Of a DNA stretch of 10,760 nt, positions 1-6,376 are shown piece after piece (the first letter of the stretch is position 1; each line of letters starts with the position of its first letter). The translations under genes and the position numbers were made by a program. The DNA comes from Minisyncoccota bacterium (GTDB taxonomy: Bacteria > Patescibacteriota > Minisyncoccia > Minisyncoccales > CG1-02-41-26). Where the stretch lies: NCBI GenBank assembly GCA_028715435.1, contig JAQURU010000027.1, positions 1-10,760 on the forward strand. Direction: 5' to 3'. Below the pieces are notes generated by a model that saw nothing but the letters and a program-made list of their open reading frames with translations, had not been told where the DNA came from and did not search any database.

Positions 1-615
1 GGTGGGAGGATTTGAGGCCTTGATTCCGGTCAGGGCTGATCCGCCAGTGAAATACCACTCTTTCTTGATCTTTGTTCTAACTCCGCGCTCAGCGCGGAAA
101 ACAGTGCCTATCTGGTAGTTTAAGTGGGGCGCTTTTCTCCTAAAAAGTAACGGAGAAGTTTAAAGGTTGGCTAGCTCCGGATGGAAATCGGAGCGATAGG
201 GTAAAGCCAAAAGCCAGCTTTACTGCGAGACGGACAAGTCGAGCAGTTGCGAAAGCAGAACTTAGTGAACCGACCCTAATTAACAGAATTAGGGAAGATA
301 ATCGGCCAAAAGTTACCCCGGGGATAACAGGCTGGTAGAGCCCGAGAGTTCATATCGACGGCTCTGTTCGGCACCTCGATGTCGGCTCACCTTATCCTGG
401 AGGTGGAGAAGCTTCCAAGGGTTGGGCTGTTCGCCCATTAAAAAGGTACGCGAGCTGGGTTCAGTACGTCGCGAGACAGTAGACGAAAATTGCTGTCTAT
501 AAATCTATCTATATGCTGGAAAATCCGAGTATCCCACAGTACGCGAAAGCGTGAAAATCTGTTGGGTGCGGACAATCAGCAGGAAAGACCGTTAGTTGAA
601 ATTTGGAAAACTTGC

Positions 616-727
616 TACGATGTGGCGAAAGGGAAAACGCATCCGATTCTAGATCGGACAGTCAACTTTTGACACTGCAGAAGTCAAAATGAGGACTATG
701 CAGGTTCGAATCCTGCCATCGTAGCCA
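616..727 (+). tRNA. tRNA with CUA anticodon and giant variable arm, nested in the intron
   Basis: A full cloverleaf can be drawn. Acceptor stem 616-622 with 717-723 (7 of 7 pairs, U1-A72); U8 G9 at 623-624; D-stem GCG/CGC (625-627 with 638-640) and a D-loop with A14, A15 and the conserved GG (632-633); anticodon stem TCCGA/TCGGA (642-646 with 654-658) and loop TTCTAGA, giving U33 and anticodon C649-T650-A651 (CUA, reads UAG). The variable region is 659-699 (41 bases): AGTC (660-663) pairs with GACT (694-697) and TTTTGAC (667-673) with GTCAAAA (683-689). The T-arm is GCAGG/CCTGC around TTCGAAT (700-716); then G73 and encoded CCA (725-727). Base 48 is T, fitting a 15-48 Levitt pair with A15. 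G73 plus a long variable arm resembles tRNA-Ser, while U1-A72 with G73 also occurs in tRNA-Gln; identity is not settled. Odd points: G37 instead of the usual A after A36, a 13-22 mismatch, and two extra possible pairs (614-615 with 724-725) beyond the acceptor stem. It is not tRNA-Pyl-like, since the D and T loops are canonical. Confidence 0.85.
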
Positions 728-738
728 ATTTTCATCAT

Positions 739-759
739 AGGCAAAGAGATTCTTTGCCT
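739..759 (+). other. Perfect 9-bp hairpin in the intron P6 region
   Basis: AGGCAAAGA (739-747) pairs fully with TCTTTGCCT (751-759) across a GAT loop. It lies between the nested tRNA's CCA end and the 3' strand of P6a, so the P6a helix opens into a junction carrying the tRNA and this hairpin. No T-run follows, so a terminator is unlikely. It may shield the P6a base or mark a processing boundary after the tRNA; both are guesses. Confidence 0.7.
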
Positions 760-1204
760 CCAAATTTCAGCTAACGGAATCCTCAGAGACTATACGATAG
801 AGCCTTTCATTCAGGGAGGGTAAGATATAGTCCGAACTGCATAGCGATATGCAGAGTTTGAAAGAAATTTCAAGCCGCCAAGCGCGCAAGTTGTGTGTTT
901 GGTCATACGAAAGCAACAGATTGACGGTCTCTTTCTACCGTAGGCGTAGAGTCTTGAGGGGAGTTCTGGGTAGTACGAGAGGACCCTCAGGAGCTAACCT
1001 CTGGTGTACCAGTTGTCCTGCCAAGGGCATTGCTGGGTAGCTAAGTTGGTTCGGGATAAGCGCTGAAAGCATCTAAGCACGAAGCCCACCCCAAGATTAG
1101 GACTCATTAAGATCGGTCGAAGACCACGACCTTGATAGGCTTTAGGTGTAAGTCCTGTAAAGGATTAAGCCAAGAAGTACTAATTGATCGAATATTTTCT
1201 TAAG

Positions 1205-1255
1205 TTCATTCAGCTAGTAATTATTGTTAATTACAAATTTTACAAAAATCATTGC
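1205..1255 (+). other. 23S-5S intergenic spacer
   Basis: This AT-rich spacer of about 50 bases separates the end of 23S from 5S. No tRNA gene is present. It is the expected place for rRNA precursor processing; no distinct regulatory motif was seen. Confidence 0.6.
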
Positions 1256-1378
1256 GCGCCCTGTAAGGGGACTATTCCGAGAGTGCTCCACCTGATCCCA
1301 TTCCGAACTCAGAAGTGAAAACTCTTATGGCCGATGATAGTCCTTTGGGCAAAAGTAGGTAGTCCTCTTACAAGGCGC
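1256..1378 (+). rRNA. rrf: 5S ribosomal RNA
   Basis: The 5S rRNA follows 23S in the usual bacterial order. The terminal helix is visible: GCGCC (1256-1260) pairs with GGCGC (1374-1378) and, after one mismatch, TGTAAG (1262-1267) pairs with CTTACA (1367-1372). Internally the conserved block CCTGATCCCATTCCGAACTC (1291-1310) and the following AGAAGTGAAA are typical of bacterial 5S. The length of about 120 bases is normal. The exact ends may differ by one or two bases. Confidence 0.95.
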
Positions 1379-1380
1379 AC

Positions 1381-1420
1381 AAGCAAAAATACTCCGCCCA
1401 CAGCGGATTTTTTGTTGCTT
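1381..1420 (+). terminator. Intrinsic terminator of the rRNA operon
   Basis: TCCGC (1393-1397) pairs with GCGGA (1403-1407) around CCACA, followed at once by six T residues (1408-1413). AAGCAA at 1381 and TTGCTT ending at 1420 can extend the stem. The position directly after 5S fits the end of the rRNA transcript. mreC starts only 14 to 35 bases later, so some read-through or a promoter overlapping this element must feed the next operon. A TATAAA at 1428-1433 could be a -10 box, but no well-spaced -35 was found. Confidence 0.85.
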
Positions 1421-1433
1421 TTAAATCTATAAA

Positions 1434-2273
1434 ATGGCAAAATATAATTGTTATATGCCTAAAAAAGGAAGAAAAATTTTATCAATTGTTTTAATTATTT
1501 GTTTATTTTTGGCAGTGGGAAAAGTTTTATCTAAACCACTAACCAGCGCTTTTCATTTTGTGTTTTCCCCTTTAGAAAAATATATTTGGGCCAAAGGGCA
1601 AGAAACAGGAACCTTCTTTTTCTACATTTTTAATGCTAAAGATATTTATCAAAAAAATATCCAGTTAGCAAAAGAAAACATACTCTTGAAAACAAAAGTA
1701 AATGACCTCACAGAAGCAGGGGAGGAAAATGAATTTTTAAAACAAGCTCTTGGCTTTAAAGATCAGGGGGATTTTGAATTAGCTTTGGCCCAAATCATTT
1801 CCAAAGGAGCTCAAGGGGACTATATTTTAATTGATAAGGGCGCAAAAGACGGCATTGCTCTTGGTATGCCGGTTGTAAGCGCTAATTCTGTTTTAATGGG
1901 TAAGGTCAAAAGTGTCTCTGCCAATTTTTCTCAAGTGGCTTTGATAACAGCCAAGGATTTTTCCTTTGATATTGAGGTTGGCAACGAGGATCCTCAAACA
2001 GAAACACTGGCTTTAGCTAAAGGTCAGGGAAATTTAAAGTTGGGATTGGATTTTGTGGACAAAAACCAGATAGTTCAAGCCAATAGTTTAGTTTTCACAG
2101 CGCCTTTGGGTGGAAATTTTCCAGAGCATATTTTAGTTGGTATTGTTGAATCAATTCAGAATAATCCAGCCCAAGCCTTTCAAGCAGGGCAAATCAAACC
2201 TTATTTTACAGATCATTTAACCCAAGAGGTTTTTATAATCAAAAATTTCCAGGCAATTCAAAATGAAGAATAG
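1434..2273 (+). CDS. mreC: Rod shape-determining protein MreC
   Basis: MreC is a membrane-anchored periplasmic scaffold that links the MreB cytoskeleton to PBP2 during sidewall peptidoglycan synthesis. The 279-residue product has one N-terminal transmembrane segment (about 16-33), a coiled-coil region with the sequence NIQLAKENILLKTKVNDL (about 75-92), then the two-lobed beta domain with the MreC-type block ILIDKGAKDGIALGMPVV. Length matches the family. A second ATG at 1455 (codon 8, giving MPKKGRK) is an equally good start; neither has a Shine-Dalgarno site. It is the only gene in the window ending in TAG, which matters because of the CUA tRNA upstream; read-through would add 18 residues before a TGA at 2325. 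The stop lies inside mreD, so translation is probably coupled. MreB, its usual upstream partner, is not next to it; the rRNA operon is. Confidence 0.93.
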   Translation: MAKYNCYMPKKGRKILSIVLIICLFLAVGKVLSKPLTSAFHFVFSPLEKYIWAKGQETGTFFFYIFNAKDIYQKNIQLAKENILLKTKVNDLTEAGEENEFLKQALGFKDQGDFELALAQIISKGAQGDYILIDKGAKDGIALGMPVVSANSVLMGKVKSVSANFSQVALITAKDFSFDIEVGNEDPQTETLALAKGQGNLKLGLDFVDKNQIVQANSLVFTAPLGGNFPEHILVGIVESIQNNPAQAFQAGQIKPYFTDHLTQEVFIIKNFQAIQNEE

Positions 2274-2646
2274 TTTTTTGGGAAATTTATTAATAATTTT
2301 AGTACTTTTTTTGTTTATTGCCCTTGAACAAATTTTTTTGCCTGCAATGAACATATTTTTTTTAGGGCAGTGGCTGATTTTTACTTTGATTTTTATTTTG
2401 AATTTTTTCAAACCCGAAGCATTTTCTCTTGAACTGTCTTTACTGTCAGGATTATTAATTGATTTTGTTTCAGGGGGCACTATTGGTGCTTTTTCTATCA
2501 CATTTTTTTTCTTGGCTGTTATAATTCAGGGCATTGGAGGTCGTTTGGAAAAAAACACCGTTTCTTTTATTATTTCTCTTATTTTTTCTATCACATTTTT
2601 TTATTTTGCGGGGTGTTATCTGCCTAAAATCATCAATTTAATCTGA
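2263..2646 (+). CDS. mreD: Rod shape-determining protein MreD
   Basis: MreD is an integral inner-membrane protein of the rod complex. The 127-residue product is almost wholly hydrophobic, with about four membrane spans (near 5-25, 30-50, 58-90 as a long or double span, and 100-122). It overlaps the end of mreC by 11 bases and sits between mreC and PBP2, exactly where mreD belongs; the assignment rests mainly on this synteny and topology because MreD sequences diverge strongly. It is shorter than the roughly 160 residues of proteobacterial MreD. A weak AGG lies about 10 bases before the ATG. An opposite-strand reading frame covering 2217-2501 is a shadow. Confidence 0.85.
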   Translation: MKNSFLGNLLIILVLFLFIALEQIFLPAMNIFFLGQWLIFTLIFILNFFKPEAFSLELSLLSGLLIDFVSGGTIGAFSITFFFLAVIIQGIGGRLEKNTVSFIISLIFSITFFYFAGCYLPKIINLI

Positions 2647-2657
2647 AAAAGACAGGC

Positions 2658-2694
2658 GGCCTTACCTCTTTACCAAAAGCAAGGGAGTAGGGCC
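2658..2694 (+). other. Stem-loop between mreD and mrdA
   Basis: GGCCTTAC (2658-2665) pairs with GTAGGGCC (2687-2694) with one G-U, and the stem can continue through CTC/GGG. No T-run follows, so it is not a standard terminator. It is markedly more GC-rich than its surroundings and ends 12 bases before the PBP2 start. It could stabilise or cut the mRNA, or tune expression between MreD and PBP2; function is inferred only. Confidence 0.6.
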
Positions 2695-2706
2695 GGGTTA
2701 ATCTTT

Positions 2707-4839
2707 ATGTTTAAACTAAAAAAAATTAAAAGATACGGCCGAGAAGTAGAAATAGAAGAGATTTTTTTAGATAAACTAGCTAAGACCAGGGAACAGGAAA
2801 CAGATATTGGAAGCATAAAGCTAGAGGTGCCCCTAACAAGGGCTAATTTTCTTTTGCTCATTGCTGTTGTGGCCTTAATTTTTTTATTTTTTATTTGTTT
2901 TGCTTTTTACTTTCAAGTTTTTGGTTATGATAATTTTTCTGCTTTAGCTGTTCAAAACAGCTCTATTGTTTCTCATTTTCAAGCTGAACGGGGGATTATT
3001 TATGATCGCAATATGGAGCAGTTGGTTAAAAATGAAGCTACCTTTGATTTATATTTAAACACCGAAACTTTGCCAAGTAGCACAACAGCGACAGTCGTTT
3101 TAAAGAGTTTGTCTGGGTTAATTGAATTGGCAGAGCCTAGTCCCTTGCTTGAAGCAGAGAGTTGGGCCCTGCCACCTATAGAAAAGCGAATTTTAATAAA
3201 ACAAAATCTATCTCAAATGGACTTGGTTCTGTTAGAAACCAAAAAAGAGCAAATGCCCTGGCTTGAAGTTAAAAAGCATATTATTAGAGATTATACAGCA
3301 AATGCTTGCTTGGGGCACGTGCTTGGTTATTTAGGTAAAATTTCTCAAACAGAATATCAAAATTTAAAAGAAAGTTATGATTTTTCTGATTATATTGGTC
3401 GAGCAGGCGTTGAAAAAACATATGAAGATATCTTACGGGAGAAAAGAGGGGTTATTCAAACTGAAAGAGATGCTTTAGGCAATGAGTTAAGCCAGCAAAT
3501 TATTTCACCCCCTTCTTCAGGGGACCATTTAATTTTAAGTTTAGATTTAGCTTTGCAAAAAAAAGCTACGCAGGCCCTAAGCAGTGCTTTAGCTAGTATA
3601 GGTGGCACAAAAGGAGTAGTTTTAGCCTTAAATCCTCAAAATGGCGAGGTTTTAGCCTTTGTGTCAATGCCTTGTTTTGACAATAATTTGTTTGCTCGGG
3701 GCATTACAACAGAAGAATTAAATCAAATTAATGAAAACAAAAGCAATCCTTTATTGAATCGGGCTGTTGCTGGGCTTTATCCAACTGGCTCTACCATTAA
3801 GCCATTTATGGCTTCAGCGGCCTTAGAAGAGGGGATTATTACACCTAATACAACGCTTTATTGCCCAGCTGTTTTGTGTGTTGAAAACCAGTTTCAAAAA
3901 GATCAAGCAACTTGTTTCCCCGACAATAAGTTTCATGGTTGGACTAATGTTAAAAGAGCTATTGCTGAATCTGTGAACCCATTTTTTTATATGATGGGCG
4001 GAGGATATCAAAGCCCAGGGCCTAATAGTAAATTTTATGTTCCGGAGATGCCCAAGAATTTTATTGGCCTGGGCATTATTCGAGTAAAAGAGTATTTAAA
4101 TTTATTTGGTTTTGGAGAAAAAACTGGCATTGATTTACCTGGAGAGGGTGAAGGCCGAGTACCTGATCCGGATTGGAAGCAGGAGTATTTCAAAACCGCT
4201 TTGGAGCAAAAATGGTATTTAGGCGATACTTATAATTTATCTATTGGCCAGGGTTATTTACTGGCCACGCCTTTGCAATTAGCAGTTGGATATACAGCAC
4301 TTGCCAATGGGGGCCAGTTAATCAAACCGCATTTAGCCAAAGCTTTTCTTCCTGCTACCTCAACCCAAGCCATTGATTTTACCCCAGAAATTACCAGAGA
4401 AAATTTTATATCCACCTCAACGTTGCAAACAGTAAGGGAGGGCATGCGCCAAACCGTAACCTCACCTGCTGGTTCAGCTTTTTCTTTGAATTCTTTACCA
4501 ACCTCAACAGCCGCTAAAACTGGAACAGCCCAGGCCTATGGCAAAGCAGAAATTTACAACAACTGGATTTCGGTTTTTGCTCCTTACGAAAATCCTTCCA
4601 TTGAATTAGTGGTTATGATTGAAGAGGTGCCTGGCTTGCAAGGCACTGCCCAAAAAACAGCTCGTGAAATTTTAGCCTGGTATTTTAATGCTAAAAAGGA
4701 TATCTCCAGCGAGCAAGTTCAGCAAATTATCCAAGAAACTGAAGTTGACGTACCTTTGGCCAATCCTGAACAAACTCCAATTGAATCTGCCACCACAACC
4801 CAACCTATTACCACTACAACTGAAAACGCCCAGCAGTGA
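2707..4839 (+). CDS. mrdA: Penicillin-binding protein 2 (class B transpeptidase)
   Basis: PBP2 is the DD-transpeptidase that cross-links peptidoglycan during elongation. The 710-residue protein has a cytosolic N-terminus, one membrane span (about 47-73), a PBP dimerisation domain starting near AERGIIYDRN, and a C-terminal transpeptidase domain. All three catalytic motifs are present: S362-T-I-K365 (nucleophile Ser362), S422-V-N424 and K604-T-G606. It is longer than E. coli PBP2 (633 residues), partly through a low-complexity Thr-, Pro- and Gln-rich tail after about residue 680. It follows mreC-mreD as in classical rod operons, but the usual next gene rodA is absent here. The gene starts 60 bases after mreD, just past a stem-loop, with no Shine-Dalgarno site. 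PBP2 is preferred over division PBP3 because of the mreCD context. Confidence 0.95.
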   Translation: MFKLKKIKRYGREVEIEEIFLDKLAKTREQETDIGSIKLEVPLTRANFLLLIAVVALIFLFFICFAFYFQVFGYDNFSALAVQNSSIVSHFQAERGIIYDRNMEQLVKNEATFDLYLNTETLPSSTTATVVLKSLSGLIELAEPSPLLEAESWALPPIEKRILIKQNLSQMDLVLLETKKEQMPWLEVKKHIIRDYTANACLGHVLGYLGKISQTEYQNLKESYDFSDYIGRAGVEKTYEDILREKRGVIQTERDALGNELSQQIISPPSSGDHLILSLDLALQKKATQALSSALASIGGTKGVVLALNPQNGEVLAFVSMPCFDNNLFARGITTEELNQINENKSNPLLNRAVAGLYPTGSTIKPFMASAALEEGIITPNTTLYCPAVLCVENQFQKDQATCFPDNKFHGWTNVKRAIAESVNPFFYMMGGGYQSPGPNSKFYVPEMPKNFIGLGIIRVKEYLNLFGFGEKTGIDLPGEGEGRVPDPDWKQEYFKTALEQKWYLGDTYNLSIGQGYLLATPLQLAVGYTALANGGQLIKPHLAKAFLPATSTQAIDFTPEITRENFISTSTLQTVREGMRQTVTSPAGSAFSLNSLPTSTAAKTGTAQAYGKAEIYNNWISVFAPYENPSIELVVMIEEVPGLQGTAQKTAREILAWYFNAKKDISSEQVQQIIQETEVDVPLANPEQTPIESATTTQPITTTTENAQQ

Positions 4840-4894
4840 ATTTTTAATTTTTCGTTTTTATGATAAAGTGGATAAATAAGTAATACTCAAATTT

Positions 4895-6358
4895 ATGGGT
4901 ACACTAGAAACAATTAGAAAAGTTCGTTTGGAGAAGTTAAATAAAATTAAGAATTCCGGGCTTGAGCCATATCCCGCCACAACCAAAAGAACGCACACAA
5001 TTGGAGCGGCTTTGGCTGATTTTAACAAGCTTAAAAAATCTAAAAAAGAAATTGTTTTGGCTGGTCGGATAATGGCCCAGAGGGGGCACGGAGCTTTGCT
5101 TTTCTTAAATTTACAAGACGGTGAGGGAAATATTCAAGTTATTTTAAGGCAGGATAAAATAGGGGAGAAGGGCTTTAAATTTTTTACCCAAACAATGGAC
5201 ATTGGCGATTTTGTTGAGATTAAAGGTATTTTAATTGAAAGCAAAACCGGTGAAAAAACTTTAGAAGCAGTAGATTTTAAAATTTTAACGAAAACGCTTT
5301 TGCCTTTGCCCGAAAAATGGCATGGTTTGCAGGATATTGAAGAAAAATTGCGTAAAAGATATTTAGATATTTTGTTTAATTCAGAAGTTAAGCAAATGAT
5401 AGAAAAGAGGGCAATTTTTTGGAATGCTATGCGTGAATTTCTTATTGCCAGAGGATTTTTGGAAGTAGAAACGCCTGTTTTGGAAATTACCACTGGCGGG
5501 GCAGACGCTAAGCCATTTATTACCCACCACAATGCCCTGGACATTGATGTTTATTTACGTATTTCTATGGGCGAGTTGTGGCAGAAAAAATTAATGGTGG
5601 CTGGGTTTGAAAAAACTTTTGAAATTGGCCGGCAGTTTAGAAACGAAGGCATGGATGCAGAGCATTTGCAGGATTATACTCAAATGGAATTTTATTGGGC
5701 CTATGCTGATTATAATCAAGGTATGGAAATGGTAGAGGAAATGTATAGATTTGTGGCTAAAAAGGCCTTTGGCACTTTGCAGTTTGAAATAAATGGCCAC
5801 AAGGTTAACCTTGGAGCCAAATGGGAAAAATATGATTATTGCTCCATGGTGCAAAAATATACTGGTGTTGATATTTTGCAAGCCACTACTGATGAAATTG
5901 TTAAAATCCTGCAAAAATTAGGTATTGAATATGACCAAAATGGTTTTAATAAAACCAGAGCCATTGATAATTTATGGAAATATTGCCGCAAAAAAATATC
6001 CGGGCCTGGGTTTTTAATTAATGTGCCAGTAGTTTTATCGCCCTTAGCCAAACGGCAAGAAAAAAACCCAGAATTAACTCAAAGATTTCAAGTTATTTTA
6101 GGAGGCAGTGAAGTTGGCAATGGCTATTCAGAACTAAACAATCCAATTGACCAAGCCGAAAGGTTTCAGGAACAGCAAAAGTTAAGGGAAGCAGGGGACG
6201 ATGAAGCTCAAATGTTTGACCACGATTTTGTAGAGGCCTTAGAATACGGCATGCCCCCAACTTGCGGCTTTGGCGTATCCGAGCGCTTGTTTAGCTTTTT
6301 AGTTGGCAAACCAGCTCGTGAATGCCAGATATTTCCATTGATGAAACCAAAACAATAA
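4895..6358 (+). CDS. lysS: Lysyl-tRNA synthetase, class II
   Basis: The enzyme charges tRNA-Lys with lysine in the cytosol. The 487-residue length is typical. An N-terminal OB-fold anticodon-binding domain (VLAGRIMAQRGHGALLFLNL, about 54-73) precedes the class II core. Motif 1 includes P194 in LEVETPVLE; the LysRS-specific GGADAKPFITHHNALDIDVY follows. Motif 2 has F248-R249-N250-E251-G252. Motif 3 is G458-F-G460-V-S-E463-R464, less canonical than the usual GxGIDR but with the essential arginine. These segments separate it from AspRS and AsnRS. It starts 55 bases after mrdA, in an AT-rich gap with no clear promoter or Shine-Dalgarno site, and is followed closely by serS. Confidence 0.96.
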   Translation: MGTLETIRKVRLEKLNKIKNSGLEPYPATTKRTHTIGAALADFNKLKKSKKEIVLAGRIMAQRGHGALLFLNLQDGEGNIQVILRQDKIGEKGFKFFTQTMDIGDFVEIKGILIESKTGEKTLEAVDFKILTKTLLPLPEKWHGLQDIEEKLRKRYLDILFNSEVKQMIEKRAIFWNAMREFLIARGFLEVETPVLEITTGGADAKPFITHHNALDIDVYLRISMGELWQKKLMVAGFEKTFEIGRQFRNEGMDAEHLQDYTQMEFYWAYADYNQGMEMVEEMYRFVAKKAFGTLQFEINGHKVNLGAKWEKYDYCSMVQKYTGVDILQATTDEIVKILQKLGIEYDQNGFNKTRAIDNLWKYCRKKISGPGFLINVPVVLSPLAKRQEKNPELTQRFQVILGGSEVGNGYSELNNPIDQAERFQEQQKLREAGDDEAQMFDHDFVEALEYGMPPTCGFGVSERLFSFLVGKPARECQIFPLMKPKQ

Positions 6359-6376
6359 TTTAAACAAAATAAAAAT

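Larger units (their letters stand above)
481..923 (+). ncRNA. Group I self-splicing intron in 23S rRNA, with a tRNA in its P6 loop
   Basis: This 443-base insertion has the group I core. P1: 5' exon AGACAGT (474-480) pairs with guide GCTGTCT (492-498), with the hallmark U-G wobble T480-G492 at the splice site. P3: 504-509 with 796-801. P4: TGCTG (514-518) with CAGCA (577-581). P5: TCCG (524-527) with CGGA (569-572), capped by a GAAA-loop hairpin at 541-552. P6: GG (582-583) with CC (781-782). P6a: 589-606 with 760-777, 18 pairs. P7: GACTA (788-792) with TAGTC (828-832), inside the classic CAGAGACTA and AAGATATAGTCC blocks. P8: 803-808 with 814-819. P9: 837-842 with 849-854. P9.1: GAAA-capped hairpin 858-873. 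The last base is the expected G (923). There is no room for a homing endonuclease; the P6 loop holds a tRNA instead. I did not find a convincing P2 or P10. The insertion point corresponds to E. coli U2604. Confidence 0.95.
1..1204 (+). rRNA. rrl: 23S ribosomal RNA, 3' part, interrupted by a group I intron
   Basis: This is the 3' portion of the large-subunit rRNA, from the L1-stalk end of domain V through domain VI; the 5' part lies outside the window. Recognisable conserved blocks are the peptidyl-transferase segment CCCCGGGGATAACAGGCTG near 316-334, TTCATATCGACGG near 349-361, CACCTCGATGTCGGCTC near 372-388, GGTACGCGAGCTGGGTT near 445-461, and the sarcin-ricin loop AGTACGAGAGGACC near 973-986. 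The mature sequence is 1-480 joined to 924-1204; bases 481-923 are an intron. Once joined, the junction reads GAGACAGT/ACGGTCTC, which lines up with E. coli GAGACAGTTCGGTCCC. The 3' end near 1204 is estimated by alignment from memory to the E. coli end and may be off by a few bases. Confidence 0.97.

Noticed and set aside
490..672. Open frame of 60 codons inside the intron, as a possible homing endonuclease remnant
   Set aside because: It runs through P1, P3-P6 and the tRNA; it has no LAGLIDADG, GIY-YIG or HNH motif and is explained by RNA structure.
616..727. Reading the nested element as tmRNA or as tRNA-Pyl (CUA)
   Set aside because: A complete D-arm and anticodon arm exclude tmRNA; tRNA-Pyl has a tiny variable loop and lacks canonical D-loop GG and T-loop features, which are present here.
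849..1040. Open frame of 63 codons across intron end and 23S
   Set aside because: It crosses the splice site and conserved rRNA including the sarcin-ricin loop; no protein signal.
1412..1433. Promoter for mreC made of TTGTTG and TATAAA
   Set aside because: The spacing is only about 10 bases, too short for a standard sigma-70 promoter, and it overlaps the rRNA terminator.
2271..2327. Reassigned genetic code with UAG or UGA as sense codons
   Set aside because: TAG and TGA fall at the proper ends of genes overlapping or abutting the next start, and no conserved gene carries in-frame TAG or TGA.
2217..2501. Minus-strand open frame opposite mreD (94 codons)
   Set aside because: Lysine-rich translation is the mirror of phenylalanine-rich membrane segments in mreD; no ribosome site.
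5134..5544. Long minus-strand open frame opposite lysS (136 codons)
   Set aside because: It is antisense to strongly conserved LysRS motifs 1 and OB-fold sequence and has no family signal; a shadow frame.
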